Shown one piece after another: positions 1 to 7,500 of a stretch of 64,000 nt of DNA. Under the pieces are notes generated by a model that ran no database searches, was not told the DNA's origin, and saw only the letters and a program-made list of their open reading frames with translations. Numbering within the stretch: position 1 is the first letter of the stretch; every line of letters starts with the position of its first letter. The translations under genes and the position numbers were made by a program. This DNA is from an uncultured Eubacteriales bacterium. GTDB taxonomy: Bacteria > Bacillota > Clostridia > Oscillospirales > Acutalibacteraceae. The DNA lies in the NCBI GenBank assembly GCA_934476085.1, contig CAKSNE010000001.1:62001-126000 (forward strand). Direction: 5' to 3'.

Positions 1-900
1 GATATTGAAAAATCAAAGAAATTAATACCCGATTATATTAAATATTTGCTTAAAGAAATCCGCTTTACCGCTGAAATTGCAAGAGAGAAAGAGATGATTT
101 TGCAAACTGTTTATATCGGCGGCGGAACACCGACTGTTTTAGAAGCCGACCAATTAAGCGTTATAATGGAAGCGATAAATACATATTTTGATACATCTGA
201 TTTGCTTGAATTTACCGTTGAAGCAGGTCGACCTGATACAATTACAAAAGAAAAATTAGATGCTATAAAATTGGGCGGCGCTACAAGAATTTCGGTTAAT
301 CCGCAAACGCTCAATGATGATGTTTTAAAAACAATTAAGAGAAATCATACCGCTAAAGACTTTTATGATGCTTATAATATGGCTGTGTCAGCGGGATTTG
401 ATAATATTAATACCGATTTAATTGCCGGATTGCCGGGTGATGATTTTGAGTCATTTAGCGATACAATTGAGAAAATAGTTGATTTAGATCCGGCTTGTGT
501 TACAATTCATTGTTTATCGGTAAAACGCTCTTCAACACTTGTTTATAATGGCAATGCACAATACAATCCGGAGAGTAAAACTGTTTCGGATATGCTCGGT
601 TTTTCTCATCAAACCTTACTTGAAGGCGGTTATAACCCTTACTATATGTATCGTCAAAGCAAGATGGCGGGAAATAATGAAAATATCGGTTGGTCAAAAC
701 CGGGCTTTGAGTCGCTTTATAACATTTTTATAATGGAAGAAATTCAAACAATTTTGGCACTTGGTGCAGGCGGTTCAACTAAATTAGTTGACGGTGATCA
801 TATTGAAAGAATTTTTAATTATAAATATCCTTATGAATATATTAACGGTTTTAAAGAAATGATTAACAGAAAGCAAAAAATTTATGACTTTTACAATTAA
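1..900 (+). CDS. hemZ: HemZ-type radical SAM coproporphyrinogen dehydrogenase, 5' partial
   Basis: The frame is open from base 1, so the N-terminus lies outside the window. What is visible is the radical SAM barrel with the glycine-rich YIGGGTPT signature (SAM-binding GGE/GGGTP type), then VEAGRPD, RISVNPQT, NTDLIAGLPGD and a C-terminal HemW/HemZ-like region with MYRQSKMAGN and LGAGGSTK. The Cx3Cx2C cluster motif of the family would lie upstream of base 1. The family acts in oxygen-independent haem synthesis, or is a HemZ paralogue of less certain role. VEAGRPD and MYRQS fit HemZ better than HemW. The gene ends with TAA at 898-900. Confidence 0.88.
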   Translation, partial: DIEKSKKLIPDYIKYLLKEIRFTAEIAREKEMILQTVYIGGGTPTVLEADQLSVIMEAINTYFDTSDLLEFTVEAGRPDTITKEKLDAIKLGGATRISVNPQTLNDDVLKTIKRNHTAKDFYDAYNMAVSAGFDNINTDLIAGLPGDDFESFSDTIEKIVDLDPACVTIHCLSVKRSSTLVYNGNAQYNPESKTVSDMLGFSHQTLLEGGYNPYYMYRQSKMAGNNENIGWSKPGFESLYNIFIMEEIQTILALGAGGSTKLVDGDHIERIFNYKYPYEYINGFKEMINRKQKIYDFYN

Positions 901-903
901 TTG

Positions 904-932
904 TTGATTTTATAGGAATTTTATTATATAAT
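904..932 (+). promoter_or_regulatory. Sigma-70 type promoter for the zinc-ribbon gene
   Basis: TTGATT at 904-909 and TATAAT at 927-932 are 17 bases apart and lie about 35 bases before the ATG at 966. A GGGAG ribosome site follows at about 954-958. Confidence 0.6.
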
Positions 933-965
933 ATTAATAGTAAAATCAAGAAAGGGAGTATCACT

Positions 966-1322
966 ATGGGATTATTTGAAGATACTGTTGTAAAAGCAAA
1001 AGACGCTTTTGATGCGGCTGCTAAAAAGACTAATGAAGTTATAAGTATTCAAAAATTGAAAATCAAAGCTTCACAGATTAATTCACAATTATCTAGTGAT
1101 TTTGAAACTCTCGGCAGACTTTATTTTGACGAAATCAAAGGTTCTGAAGAGCTAAACGAGGATTGCAAAGAAATTGTTGAATCAATTAAGCAAAAATTTG
1201 TTGAGCTAAAGCAAGTTGAAGAAGAAATCGAAACTCAAAGAAAAACTAAAGTTTGTAAAAACTGCAACTGCAAAAACCCAGAAGAAGCGGAATTTTGCTT
1301 TAAATGCGGTAAGAAATTATAA
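966..1322 (+). CDS. Small zinc-ribbon protein with helical N-terminus
   Basis: 118 residues. Residues 1-95 are charged and probably form long helices or a coiled coil (a stretch around residues 60-95 is rich in E, K, I and V). The last 25 residues hold a zinc ribbon with the pattern C-x2-C-x(10)-C-x2-C ending CFKCGKKL. This is a common Firmicutes architecture of unknown function (zinc_ribbon_2 type), often a small cytosolic protein. It has its own promoter and terminator, so it is monocistronic. The start is supported by AAGGGAG just upstream. Confidence 0.8.
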   Translation: MGLFEDTVVKAKDAFDAAAKKTNEVISIQKLKIKASQINSQLSSDFETLGRLYFDEIKGSEELNEDCKEIVESIKQKFVELKQVEEEIETQRKTKVCKNCNCKNPEEAEFCFKCGKKL

Positions 1323-1339
1323 AATTTATAGTTGTTAAG

Positions 1340-1371
1340 TAAAATGGCTATTTATTTAGCCATTTTATTTT
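1340..1371 (+). terminator. Rho-independent terminator
   Basis: Stem AAAATGGCTA (1340-1349) with TAGCCATTTT (1356-1365), followed by ATTTTT. It ends the zinc-ribbon gene. Confidence 0.8.
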
Positions 1372-1398
1372 TGCAATAAAAAGAAAGGTTTATTTTTA

Positions 1399-2073
1399 AT
1401 GAAAATAGGACTTGTTATTGCTGATGACGCTGAATTTGCTCCGATTTTAGAAAAAAGCAGAGCTTACAGCGGAAAAGAATTTAATCTTTGTGGCGATAAG
1501 GCATTAAGTTTTGAAACTTTTAAAGGCAATGAAATTGTCGCTGTTCTTTGCGGAACAGGTAAAGTTAATGCTGCCGGTGCTACTGCGACACTTATTTGCA
1601 AAGAAAAGCCTGATTGTATAATAAATTTCGGTCTTTCGGGTGCTATTAAAGATGTTTATAAAAATGATATTGTTATCGGTACTCATTTTGTTGAACACGA
1701 TTTTGATTTAACGCCGTTAGGTTATGAGCTTGGCGTTAAACCACAGCAAAAATATATTTATGAGCCTGATAAAGAATTATTTGACAGATTTGTAGCTAAA
1801 TTTTCGTTTTTAAAACCTGCTAATTGTGTAACAGGAGATATGTTTGTTGGTACAAAAGAGCGAAAAGATTATATAATCGAAAAATTCGGCGGCGGTTGTT
1901 GTGATATGGAAAGTGCTGCGATTGCATCGGTTTGTTATAAAATGGAAGTACCGTTTTTATCGTTCAGAAAGATTTCTGATGATGCAGATGAATCGGCAAA
2001 AGTCTCTTACAGACAACTTAACAAACTAGAAGAAGATGTATTAATAAATATGGTTATAAGTTTGTTCGGTTGA
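1399..2073 (+). CDS. mtnN: 5'-methylthioadenosine/S-adenosylhomocysteine nucleosidase
   Basis: 224 residues, the usual Pfs/MtnN length. It hydrolyses MTA and SAH to adenine plus the thio-ribose in the activated methyl cycle. The nucleoside phosphorylase fold shows GTGKVNAA near residue 52, INFGLSGAI near 75, CCDMESAAIA with the catalytic-type Glu near 173, and FRKISDDAD with the catalytic Asp near 197. AAAGAAAGG upstream serves as the ribosome site. Terminators on both sides make it a single-gene unit. The sequence HDFDLTPLGY agrees with the MtnN substrate loop. An alternative would be another purine nucleosidase of the same fold, but the motifs favour MtnN. Confidence 0.87.
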   Translation: MKIGLVIADDAEFAPILEKSRAYSGKEFNLCGDKALSFETFKGNEIVAVLCGTGKVNAAGATATLICKEKPDCIINFGLSGAIKDVYKNDIVIGTHFVEHDFDLTPLGYELGVKPQQKYIYEPDKELFDRFVAKFSFLKPANCVTGDMFVGTKERKDYIIEKFGGGCCDMESAAIASVCYKMEVPFLSFRKISDDADESAKVSYRQLNKLEEDVLINMVISLFG

Positions 2074-2084
2074 CATAACTGTTG

Positions 2085-2125
2085 AAATATTGCATAAAAA
2101 TGCGTTTTTGTGCAATATTTTATTA
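2085..2125 (+). terminator. Rho-independent terminator after mtnN
   Basis: Long stem from AAATATTGCA (2085-2094) to TGCAATATTT (2111-2120). The inner bases CATAAAAA and TTTTTGTG also pair, with one wobble. A short T-rich tail follows. Confidence 0.7.
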
Positions 2126-2133
2126 AAAATCAC

Positions 2134-2162
2134 TTGAAAAATACGCTCAAATGGTTTAGAAT
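2134..2162 (+). promoter_or_regulatory. Promoter for mazG
   Basis: TTGAAA (2134-2139), 17-base spacer, TAGAAT (2157-2162), directly after the mtnN terminator. The start codon is at 2195 with AAGGAG before it. Confidence 0.6.
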
Positions 2163-2194
2163 GGTAAACAACGATCCGTTAAGGAGATTTAGGA

Positions 2195-2998
2195 ATGATT
2201 GAAAATTTTGAGTTTAAAGAAAATTATAATGTTGACGATTTAGTCGAGATTATGAAAATTCTTCGTGGCGAAAACGGTTGCCCTTGGGATAAAGAACAAA
2301 CTCATAATTCAATCCGCAATAATTTTATCGAAGAAGTTTATGAAGTTGTCGATGCAATTGATAATGCTGACAACGATGCACTTAAAGAAGAACTCGGCGA
2401 TGTCCTTTTACAAATTGTTTTTCACACTGAAATTGAAAACGAACAAAACGGTTTCGATTTAGAAGATGTGGCTGACGGGGTTTGTAAAAAGCTTATTTTA
2501 AGACATCCTCATATTTTTGGTGATGTTAAGGCAGATACTTCTGAAAAAGTCCTTGATAATTGGGACAAGATAAAAATGAAAGAAAAAGGTCAGGAAAGCT
2601 ATACTGACACATTAAAAAGCGTTCCTAAAGCATTTCCTGCACTTATTCGTGCTCAAAAGGTGCAAAAGCGAGCAGGTAAAGCTAATTTTGATTGGGAAGA
2701 TGTTAATGAGCCATTATTTAAAATCGGCGAAGAATTAGCAGAACTTAAAAAAGCAATTGAAAACGGTGATAATGCAAATATCGGTGAAGAGCTTGGTGAT
2801 TTGCTTTTTGCAACCGTTAATGTTTCAAGATTTTTAAAACTTGATGCTGAAGAAACTTTAAATCGTGCTACAGACAAGTTTATTGCAAGATTTGAACAAA
2901 TTGAAAAATTAGCAAATGAGCGTAATATTGATATGAAAACTTCAAGCCTTGATGAGTTAGACGCTCTTTGGGATGAAGTAAAAAACAAAGGTTTTTAG
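2195..2998 (+). CDS. mazG: MazG nucleoside triphosphate pyrophosphohydrolase
   Basis: 267 residues, with two MazG all-alpha domains. The first has GENGCPWDKEQTHNS and the metal-binding EExxE...ExxD pattern (EEVYEVVDAID then EELGDVL). The second repeats this (GEELAELKKAI then GEELGDLLF). It hydrolyses NTPs to NMP and PPi, removing aberrant nucleotides. KRAGKANFDW links the domains, as in the family. The sequence HPHIFGD is also typical. It heads the mazG-hup-rqcP run, which resembles the yabN-yabO neighbourhood of Bacillus. Unlike Bacillus YabN there is no N-terminal methylase domain. Confidence 0.93.
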   Translation: MIENFEFKENYNVDDLVEIMKILRGENGCPWDKEQTHNSIRNNFIEEVYEVVDAIDNADNDALKEELGDVLLQIVFHTEIENEQNGFDLEDVADGVCKKLILRHPHIFGDVKADTSEKVLDNWDKIKMKEKGQESYTDTLKSVPKAFPALIRAQKVQKRAGKANFDWEDVNEPLFKIGEELAELKKAIENGDNANIGEELGDLLFATVNVSRFLKLDAEETLNRATDKFIARFEQIEKLANERNIDMKTSSLDELDALWDEVKNKGF

Positions 2999-3056
2999 AC
3001 AATATAAGTCTTTAAATAAATAACAAAAAACATTTTTAAATCGGAGGAATTAGAAA

Positions 3057-3329
3057 ATGAACAAAACAGAATTAGTTGCATCAGTAGCTGAAAAAGCTGG
3101 TATCTCAAAGAAAGACGCAGACGCTGCAGTAGCTGCATTTGTTGAAACAGTAATCGAAACAATGAAAGCCGGCGAAAAACTTTCATTAGTTGGCTTCGGT
3201 ACTTTCGAAGTTAAAGAAAGAGCTGCTAGAACCGGTATCAACCCAGCAACTAAAGAAAAAATCCAAATTCCTGCTTCAAAAGCTCCTGCTTTCAAAGCTG
3301 GTAAAGCATTCAAAGATGCTGTAAAATAA
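3057..3329 (+). CDS. hup: HU family DNA-binding protein
   Basis: 90 residues, the standard HU length. It begins MNKTELVASVAEKAGI, has the dimer core GEKLSLVGFGTFEVKERAARTG, the DNA-binding arm with the conserved NPAT and IPASKAPAFKAGKAFK. It is an abundant nucleoid protein that bends DNA. Its codons (GCT, AAA, ATC, TTC) look more biased than those of its neighbours, as expected for a highly expressed gene. AATCGGAGG lies just upstream, and a strong terminator follows, although the gene probably also receives mazG readthrough. Confidence 0.95.
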   Translation: MNKTELVASVAEKAGISKKDADAAVAAFVETVIETMKAGEKLSLVGFGTFEVKERAARTGINPATKEKIQIPASKAPAFKAGKAFKDAVK

Positions 3330-3345
3330 TTAAGTTTATTTTGTT

Positions 3346-3380
3346 AAAGCGACCAGGATTTTTTCTGGTCGCTTTGATTT
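3346..3380 (+). terminator. Rho-independent terminator after hup
   Basis: Perfect 11-bp stem AAAGCGACCAG (3346-3356) with CTGGTCGCTTT (3365-3375), followed by a T-rich stretch. Confidence 0.85.
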
Positions 3381-3400
3381 TATAAAAAAGGAGTAATTTT

Positions 3401-3778
3401 ATGAAAGTATTAAATATTGACGGTGAATACTTTTTATATCCTAAAGATGTCGAAAATGTTGATGAGTTTGCAGTTTTTCTTGATGAGAGTATGCGTAAAT
3501 TTATTAAAATCCGCAAGCTTTTTGAAAAAGACTGTGTAAGACCTTATTATGTTTTAGAAGAAATTAAGGAAGTTCATTTATCAGTTCAAAATATAACCGA
3601 ATTTTTTGAAGAAGAGGTTGTTATTTTAAATCGTGATGAATATGAAAAAATGCTTAATAACGTTAAGGCAAAATTATGTTCAAAATGTGATGAGCATGAT
3701 GAATGTTTAAAAAATAATGATTACAAAGAAAAGCTATGTCTTGATTGCACCTGTTGCGATTTTTATAAGGAGGACTAA
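3401..3778 (+). CDS. Unrecognised Cys-rich-tail protein between hup and rqcP
   Basis: 125 residues, not recognised. The first 90 residues are acidic and mixed alpha/beta, with no membrane segment. The last 35 contain eight cysteines, with CxxC, CxxC and CTCC motifs (CSKCDEHDEC, LCLDCTCCDF), so a bound metal is likely. AAAAGGAG lies upstream. Its stop overlaps the rqcP start by one base (TAATG at 3776-3780), which suggests translational coupling and a possible link to ribosome rescue. It has no similarity I can see to YabP, which occupies the neighbouring position in Bacillus. Confidence 0.75.
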   Translation: MKVLNIDGEYFLYPKDVENVDEFAVFLDESMRKFIKIRKLFEKDCVRPYYVLEEIKEVHLSVQNITEFFEEEVVILNRDEYEKMLNNVKAKLCSKCDEHDECLKNNDYKEKLCLDCTCCDFYKED

Positions 3779-4020
3779 TGAGATTAGATAAATATTTAAA
3801 AGTTTCAAGAATAATCAAACGCAGAACTGTTGCAAATGATGCTTGTGATGCGGGAAGAGTTTTGATAAACGGTAAAGCTCAAAGAGCGTCTTATGATGTA
3901 AAAATAGGCGATGTTATCGAAATTAATTTTGGCAACAAACATTTTAAAGCTCAAGTAACTGATGTTAAAGAAGTTGTTAAAAAAGATGATGCGTCACTGC
4001 TTTATAAAATAATAGAATAA
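3778..4020 (+). CDS. rqcP: RNA-binding S4-domain protein RqcP (YabO type)
   Basis: 80 residues, a bare S4 domain: MRLDKYLKVSRIIKRR, then AGRVLINGKAQRAS and IGDVIEINFG. In Bacillus this protein works with RqcH in ribosome-associated quality control, adding alanine tails to peptides stuck on 50S subunits. Length and order (mazG-hup-...-rqcP) match the family and the conserved Firmicutes neighbourhood. An Hsp15 homologue would be longer. The start overlaps the upstream stop in TAATG. Confidence 0.88.
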   Translation: MRLDKYLKVSRIIKRRTVANDACDAGRVLINGKAQRASYDVKIGDVIEINFGNKHFKAQVTDVKEVVKKDDASLLYKIIE

Positions 4021-4087
4021 AGTTTTATTTTTGTAACTTTGCTACTTGTTTTGATATTAAAAATGTGATACAATTAAATAATAATTT

Positions 4088-4121
4088 AAACGGTAAAATA
4101 GTTTGTTTTACCGTTTCATTT
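4088..4121 (+). terminator. Terminator between rqcP and the serine hydrolase
   Basis: Stem AAACGGTAAAA (4088-4098) with TTTTACCGTTT (4106-4116), then CATTTTT. A promoter-like pair TTGTTT (4046-4051) and TACAAT (4069-4074), spaced 17, lies just before it, so the hairpin could also act as an attenuator for the next gene. Confidence 0.7.
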
Positions 4122-4135
4122 TTATGGGTGATATA

Positions 4136-5233
4136 ATGAATTTTGAAAAGTTAGATAAATTTTTTGAAGATTTAAAATCAAAAGATGTTCCCGGTATGAG
4201 CATTGCTGTTTCAAAAAACGGAAAAGTAGTTTATAAAAACATTTTTGGTCTAAAATCAGATGGTGAAACACCGATAAAAAGCAGTGATCCGTTTTTTATG
4301 TATTCAACAACAAAGGTTGTTACCGCAGTAGCTGCTATGCAACTTGTTGAGCGTGGACTTTTAGAGTTGGATGCACCGGCTTCAAAGTATATTCCTGAAT
4401 TTAAAAATGTATATATCGGAGAAGAGCGTGTTCCGGCTAAAAATACTATTACTGTAAGAGAGCTTCTTAGTATGACAAGCGGTATTTCTTATAGCGTTCA
4501 GAAAGAGAATATTAAAAAAGCGATTGAAAATAAATCTTTATCAACATTAGATGTTGTAAAGGCTATTGCTGAAGACTATATTGAATTTGAGCCGGGAACT
4601 CAGTATTTATATGGTCTTGGACTTGATGTTATCGGCGGAATTATTGAAGTTGTATCAGGTAAAAAATACGGCGATTATGTTTATGAAAATATTTTTAAAC
4701 CGCTTAATATGAACGATTGCACATATCATTTATCTGATGATTTACTTGAAAATATGTGGCCTCAATACCGCTATATTGACAAAGAAGATGTAATTAAACC
4801 TGAACCGCTTGAAAACGGATATATTTTCAGCGATAATTATGAAAGCGGCGGTGCAGGTCTTATCGGTACAGCCGATGATTATATAAAGCTTGTTATGGCA
4901 CTCGCTAATTACGGCGTTTCAAATGATGGTTATAAATTGCTTTCAAAAGAAAGTATTGATATAATGCGTAAAGATGTTTTAGGCAATGATATTAAAGGCT
5001 TTTGGAAAACAGGCTATGGTTACGGACTCGGAGTCAGAACTTTAGTTGATAAATCATCTTCAAAAAGCCCGCTTGGCGAATTTGGCTGGGATAGTGCCGG
5101 TTGTGCTTATGCGTTGGTTGATGTTGATAACAATATAGGCATTTATATCGGGTGTCATATTCTCGGTTGGGGTCCGGGCTATGATAACCATAATGTCATA
5201 AGAGATATAGTTTATGATTGTTTAGAAAATTAA
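4136..5233 (+). CDS. Beta-lactamase-fold serine hydrolase (class C/esterase type)
   Basis: 365 residues from the ATG at 4136, which follows GGGTGATATA. An earlier in-frame ATG at 4103 lies inside a terminator hairpin and is rejected. The motif STTK near residue 50, within FFMYSTTKVVTAVAAMQL, is the SxxK nucleophile pair. RELLSMTSGISY and PGTQYLYG mark the second catalytic region, and GAGLIGTADDYIKL and HILGWGPG are typical of the family. There is no signal peptide, so the enzyme is probably cytosolic, an esterase or D-aminopeptidase-like hydrolase rather than a drug-resistance enzyme. The substrate cannot be told. Confidence 0.85.
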   Translation: MNFEKLDKFFEDLKSKDVPGMSIAVSKNGKVVYKNIFGLKSDGETPIKSSDPFFMYSTTKVVTAVAAMQLVERGLLELDAPASKYIPEFKNVYIGEERVPAKNTITVRELLSMTSGISYSVQKENIKKAIENKSLSTLDVVKAIAEDYIEFEPGTQYLYGLGLDVIGGIIEVVSGKKYGDYVYENIFKPLNMNDCTYHLSDDLLENMWPQYRYIDKEDVIKPEPLENGYIFSDNYESGGAGLIGTADDYIKLVMALANYGVSNDGYKLLSKESIDIMRKDVLGNDIKGFWKTGYGYGLGVRTLVDKSSSKSPLGEFGWDSAGCAYALVDVDNNIGIYIGCHILGWGPGYDNHNVIRDIVYDCLEN

Positions 5234-5248
5234 GAAGGTTTTAAGTTT

Positions 5249-6532
5249 ATGAAGAGAGTTACAGCTGTTTTAATTTGTGTTTTAATAATAATCGGTTTTG
5301 CTTCTTGTGGTGGTAATGACAATGATAATAAGCAAACTACATCACAAAAGGCATATAATACTGTTTTTAAACAAAACACTTCTGTTGTTCCAAATACAAC
5401 AACTGCTGCCGAAAGCGAGACATCTACGACAGTAGGCGAAGATGTTTCAGGAGAAACCGAAGTTGTTGAAACAACTGTTGCGAGAACCGGCAAGAGAAAA
5501 TTTTATAAACAAACATCGGCAATGAGAAATATTACTTCTGCTGAGCTTTTACAAGAAATTAATGCAGGTATTGTTTTAGGCGATAGCTTTAGTGTTAGTG
5601 GAGTAGGTTTTGACAAAAGTGTTGAAGATTATGAAACTGCAATGGAAAATCCTGTTGTAGCCGAAGGTCTTATCGACGCTTATAAAAGTGCCGGATTTAA
5701 AGCGGTAAAGGTTCCTGTTTCTTGGACAGAGCATATAGATGAAAACGGCGTTATAAACGAAAAATGGTTAAATAGAATTGATGAAGTTATCAATATGATT
5801 GTTTCTAAAAATATGTATTGTATTATCAATTCTCAAAATGATACAAGTTGGCTTACAACCGCTACCGCTGATTTTAACAATACAAAGCAGAAATTCAGCA
5901 GTATGTGGAAAGCGATTGCTGAAAAATTCAAAAATTATAACGACCGTTTGTTATTTGAATCGGCAGGTGAGATATTAAAAGCAGAAAACGATAAATCTGC
6001 TCCGTCATCAAGTGATATAGCTAATAATAATACTCTTAATAAGATTTTTGTCAGTACTGTCAGAAAAACAGGCGGAAATAATAAAAAACGCCATTTGGTT
6101 ATAAGCACTTACGGTTCTTTTATAGACAGTGCTTCTTTAAATGGGTTTAAAGTTCCTAGCGATACAGTTAAGAATAAACTTATTGCAAAAGTGAATATGT
6201 ATATTCCGGCAAGCTTTTGTTTTGATGAATCAAAGGCTAACGCCTGGGGAAAACAAAGCGATAAGGATTATATTAATTCTTGCTTTGCAGAAGTTAATCG
6301 TAGATTTGTGGCACTTAATATTCCTGTTATGGTAGGAGAATTTGGTGCAATAGATAAAGGTAACGAATCAGCAAGGGCAAGTTATGCGGGTTATTTTGTT
6401 TCAACCGCTTATAATTATTATATACCTTGCTTTTGGTTCGACGATGGTAAAGATTTCAGACTTGTAGACAGAACTACTTTTGAAGTTTCTTATAAAAAAG
6501 TTTTAAGCGGAATTATAAAAAATGCAAAATAA
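5249..6532 (+). CDS. Lipoprotein with a GH5-type fold and altered active site
   Basis: 427 residues. A lipoprotein signal runs to Cys20 (GFASC), followed by a T/E/S-rich linker (about 21-90) and a GH5_4-like barrel from residue 95. Alignment by eye to clostridial endoglucanases shows the nucleophile Glu364 (GEFGA) and the aromatic near WFDDG kept. Other conserved positions differ: the HHD motif reads QND (196-198), the NEP acid motif reads GEI (Glu241 kept, Asn lost), the substrate His of VHAY reads VNMY (Asn316), and the Arg of RIPV is Lys (KVPV). It may bind glycan without cutting it, or have a changed specificity. It sits just before the exopolysaccharide locus. Confidence 0.8.
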   Translation: MKRVTAVLICVLIIIGFASCGGNDNDNKQTTSQKAYNTVFKQNTSVVPNTTTAAESETSTTVGEDVSGETEVVETTVARTGKRKFYKQTSAMRNITSAELLQEINAGIVLGDSFSVSGVGFDKSVEDYETAMENPVVAEGLIDAYKSAGFKAVKVPVSWTEHIDENGVINEKWLNRIDEVINMIVSKNMYCIINSQNDTSWLTTATADFNNTKQKFSSMWKAIAEKFKNYNDRLLFESAGEILKAENDKSAPSSSDIANNNTLNKIFVSTVRKTGGNNKKRHLVISTYGSFIDSASLNGFKVPSDTVKNKLIAKVNMYIPASFCFDESKANAWGKQSDKDYINSCFAEVNRRFVALNIPVMVGEFGAIDKGNESARASYAGYFVSTAYNYYIPCFWFDDGKDFRLVDRTTFEVSYKKVLSGIIKNAK

Positions 6533-6673
6533 TTTTTAATTTATTGTTTGTCATTTTTTTGAAAATTTTAATGAGTTATTTTCTAATTAATAAGATAATA
6601 ATGTTGAGCTTGGTAATAATATGAAAAACACACATAAATGATGTTAAAAAATCAGCGAAATTTGTTAAATTTG

Positions 6674-6702
6674 TTGACTTTTCGCCGATTTTGCTATATA
6701 AT
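6674..6702 (+). promoter_or_regulatory. Main promoter of the exopolysaccharide locus
   Basis: TTGACT (6674-6679), 17-base spacer, TATAAT (6697-6702). A hairpin with one mismatch, AAAATC-A-GCGAAA around 6647 and TTTCGC-C-GATTTT ending near 6692, overlaps the -35 and spacer. It may be the terminator of the upstream gene or a control site. Confidence 0.75.
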
Positions 6703-6756
6703 TATTGATAGTTATGGGTTATGTATTGAAGATTGTATAAAAATGAGGTTAGTTAC

Positions 6757-7464
6757 GTGAGCGAAGAGAAAAATGGGGTTATTGTCGATGTTTTGAAGCA
6801 TGAAGATAACTCGCTCAAAAAAGTTAATTATAATGTTAATAAAAAAGAAAGAGCATCATTATATCTATTTTTGAAAAGGTCCGTGGATATAATAGGCTCT
6901 TTTTTTGGTTTGTTGATTTTATCGCCATTGTTTTTGGTTATTGCTATTTGTATTAAAATCAATGACGGCGGTGAAGTTTTTTATAAACATAAAAGAGTAG
7001 GTCAGTTTGGCAAACCTATTTATTTATATAAATTCAGAAGTATGAAAATGAATGCTGATGATCTAGAAAGTCATTTTACAAAAGAACAATTAGAAATTTT
7101 TAAATCTGAATTTAAAATAGAAGATGATCCGAGAATAACTAAAGTCGGTAAGTTTTTAAGAAAGACTAGTCTTGATGAATTGCCACAGTTGCTTAATATT
7201 TTGCAAGGAAATTTAAGTATAGTCGGTCCTAGGCCTGTTGTTGAAGAAGAACTCGAAAATTACGGAAACTTAACTGATAAATTTTTAAGTGTAAAACCAG
7301 GTCTTACAGGATATTGGCAAGCTTATGTTCGTAATGATGCTAATTACGCATCGGGCAAAAGACAAAAAATGGAGCTTTATTATGTTGATAATAGATCTAT
7401 TTGGTTTGATATAAAAATTATTTTTAAAACCGTTTCATCTGTCTTCCAAAAGACAGGAATGTGA
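6757..7464 (+). CDS. Bacterial sugar transferase (priming undecaprenyl-phosphate sugar-1-P transferase)
   Basis: 235 residues from GTG 6757, chosen because GAGG (6745-6748) sits 8 bases before it; a TTG at 6733 lacks such a site. One hydrophobic segment (SVDIIGSFFGLLILSPLFLVI) precedes the catalytic domain with VFYKHKRVGQFGKPIYLYKFRSM, the DDPR...KFLRKTSLDELPQL motif and SIVGPRP, all hallmarks of the WbaP/EpsL family. It moves a sugar-1-phosphate from a UDP-sugar to undecaprenyl phosphate at the membrane, the first committed step of repeat-unit assembly. It is the first gene of the exopolysaccharide operon, as is common. Confidence 0.93.
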   Translation: MSEEKNGVIVDVLKHEDNSLKKVNYNVNKKERASLYLFLKRSVDIIGSFFGLLILSPLFLVIAICIKINDGGEVFYKHKRVGQFGKPIYLYKFRSMKMNADDLESHFTKEQLEIFKSEFKIEDDPRITKVGKFLRKTSLDELPQLLNILQGNLSIVGPRPVVEEELENYGNLTDKFLSVKPGLTGYWQAYVRNDANYASGKRQKMELYYVDNRSIWFDIKIIFKTVSSVFQKTGM

Positions 7465-7500
7465 GATAAGCCAAAAAATCTGTTATTTAGGGAAGTAATT

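Noticed and set aside
4103..4135. Earlier ATG for the serine hydrolase
   Set aside because: It lies within a terminator hairpin, while the ATG at 4136 has a ribosome site.
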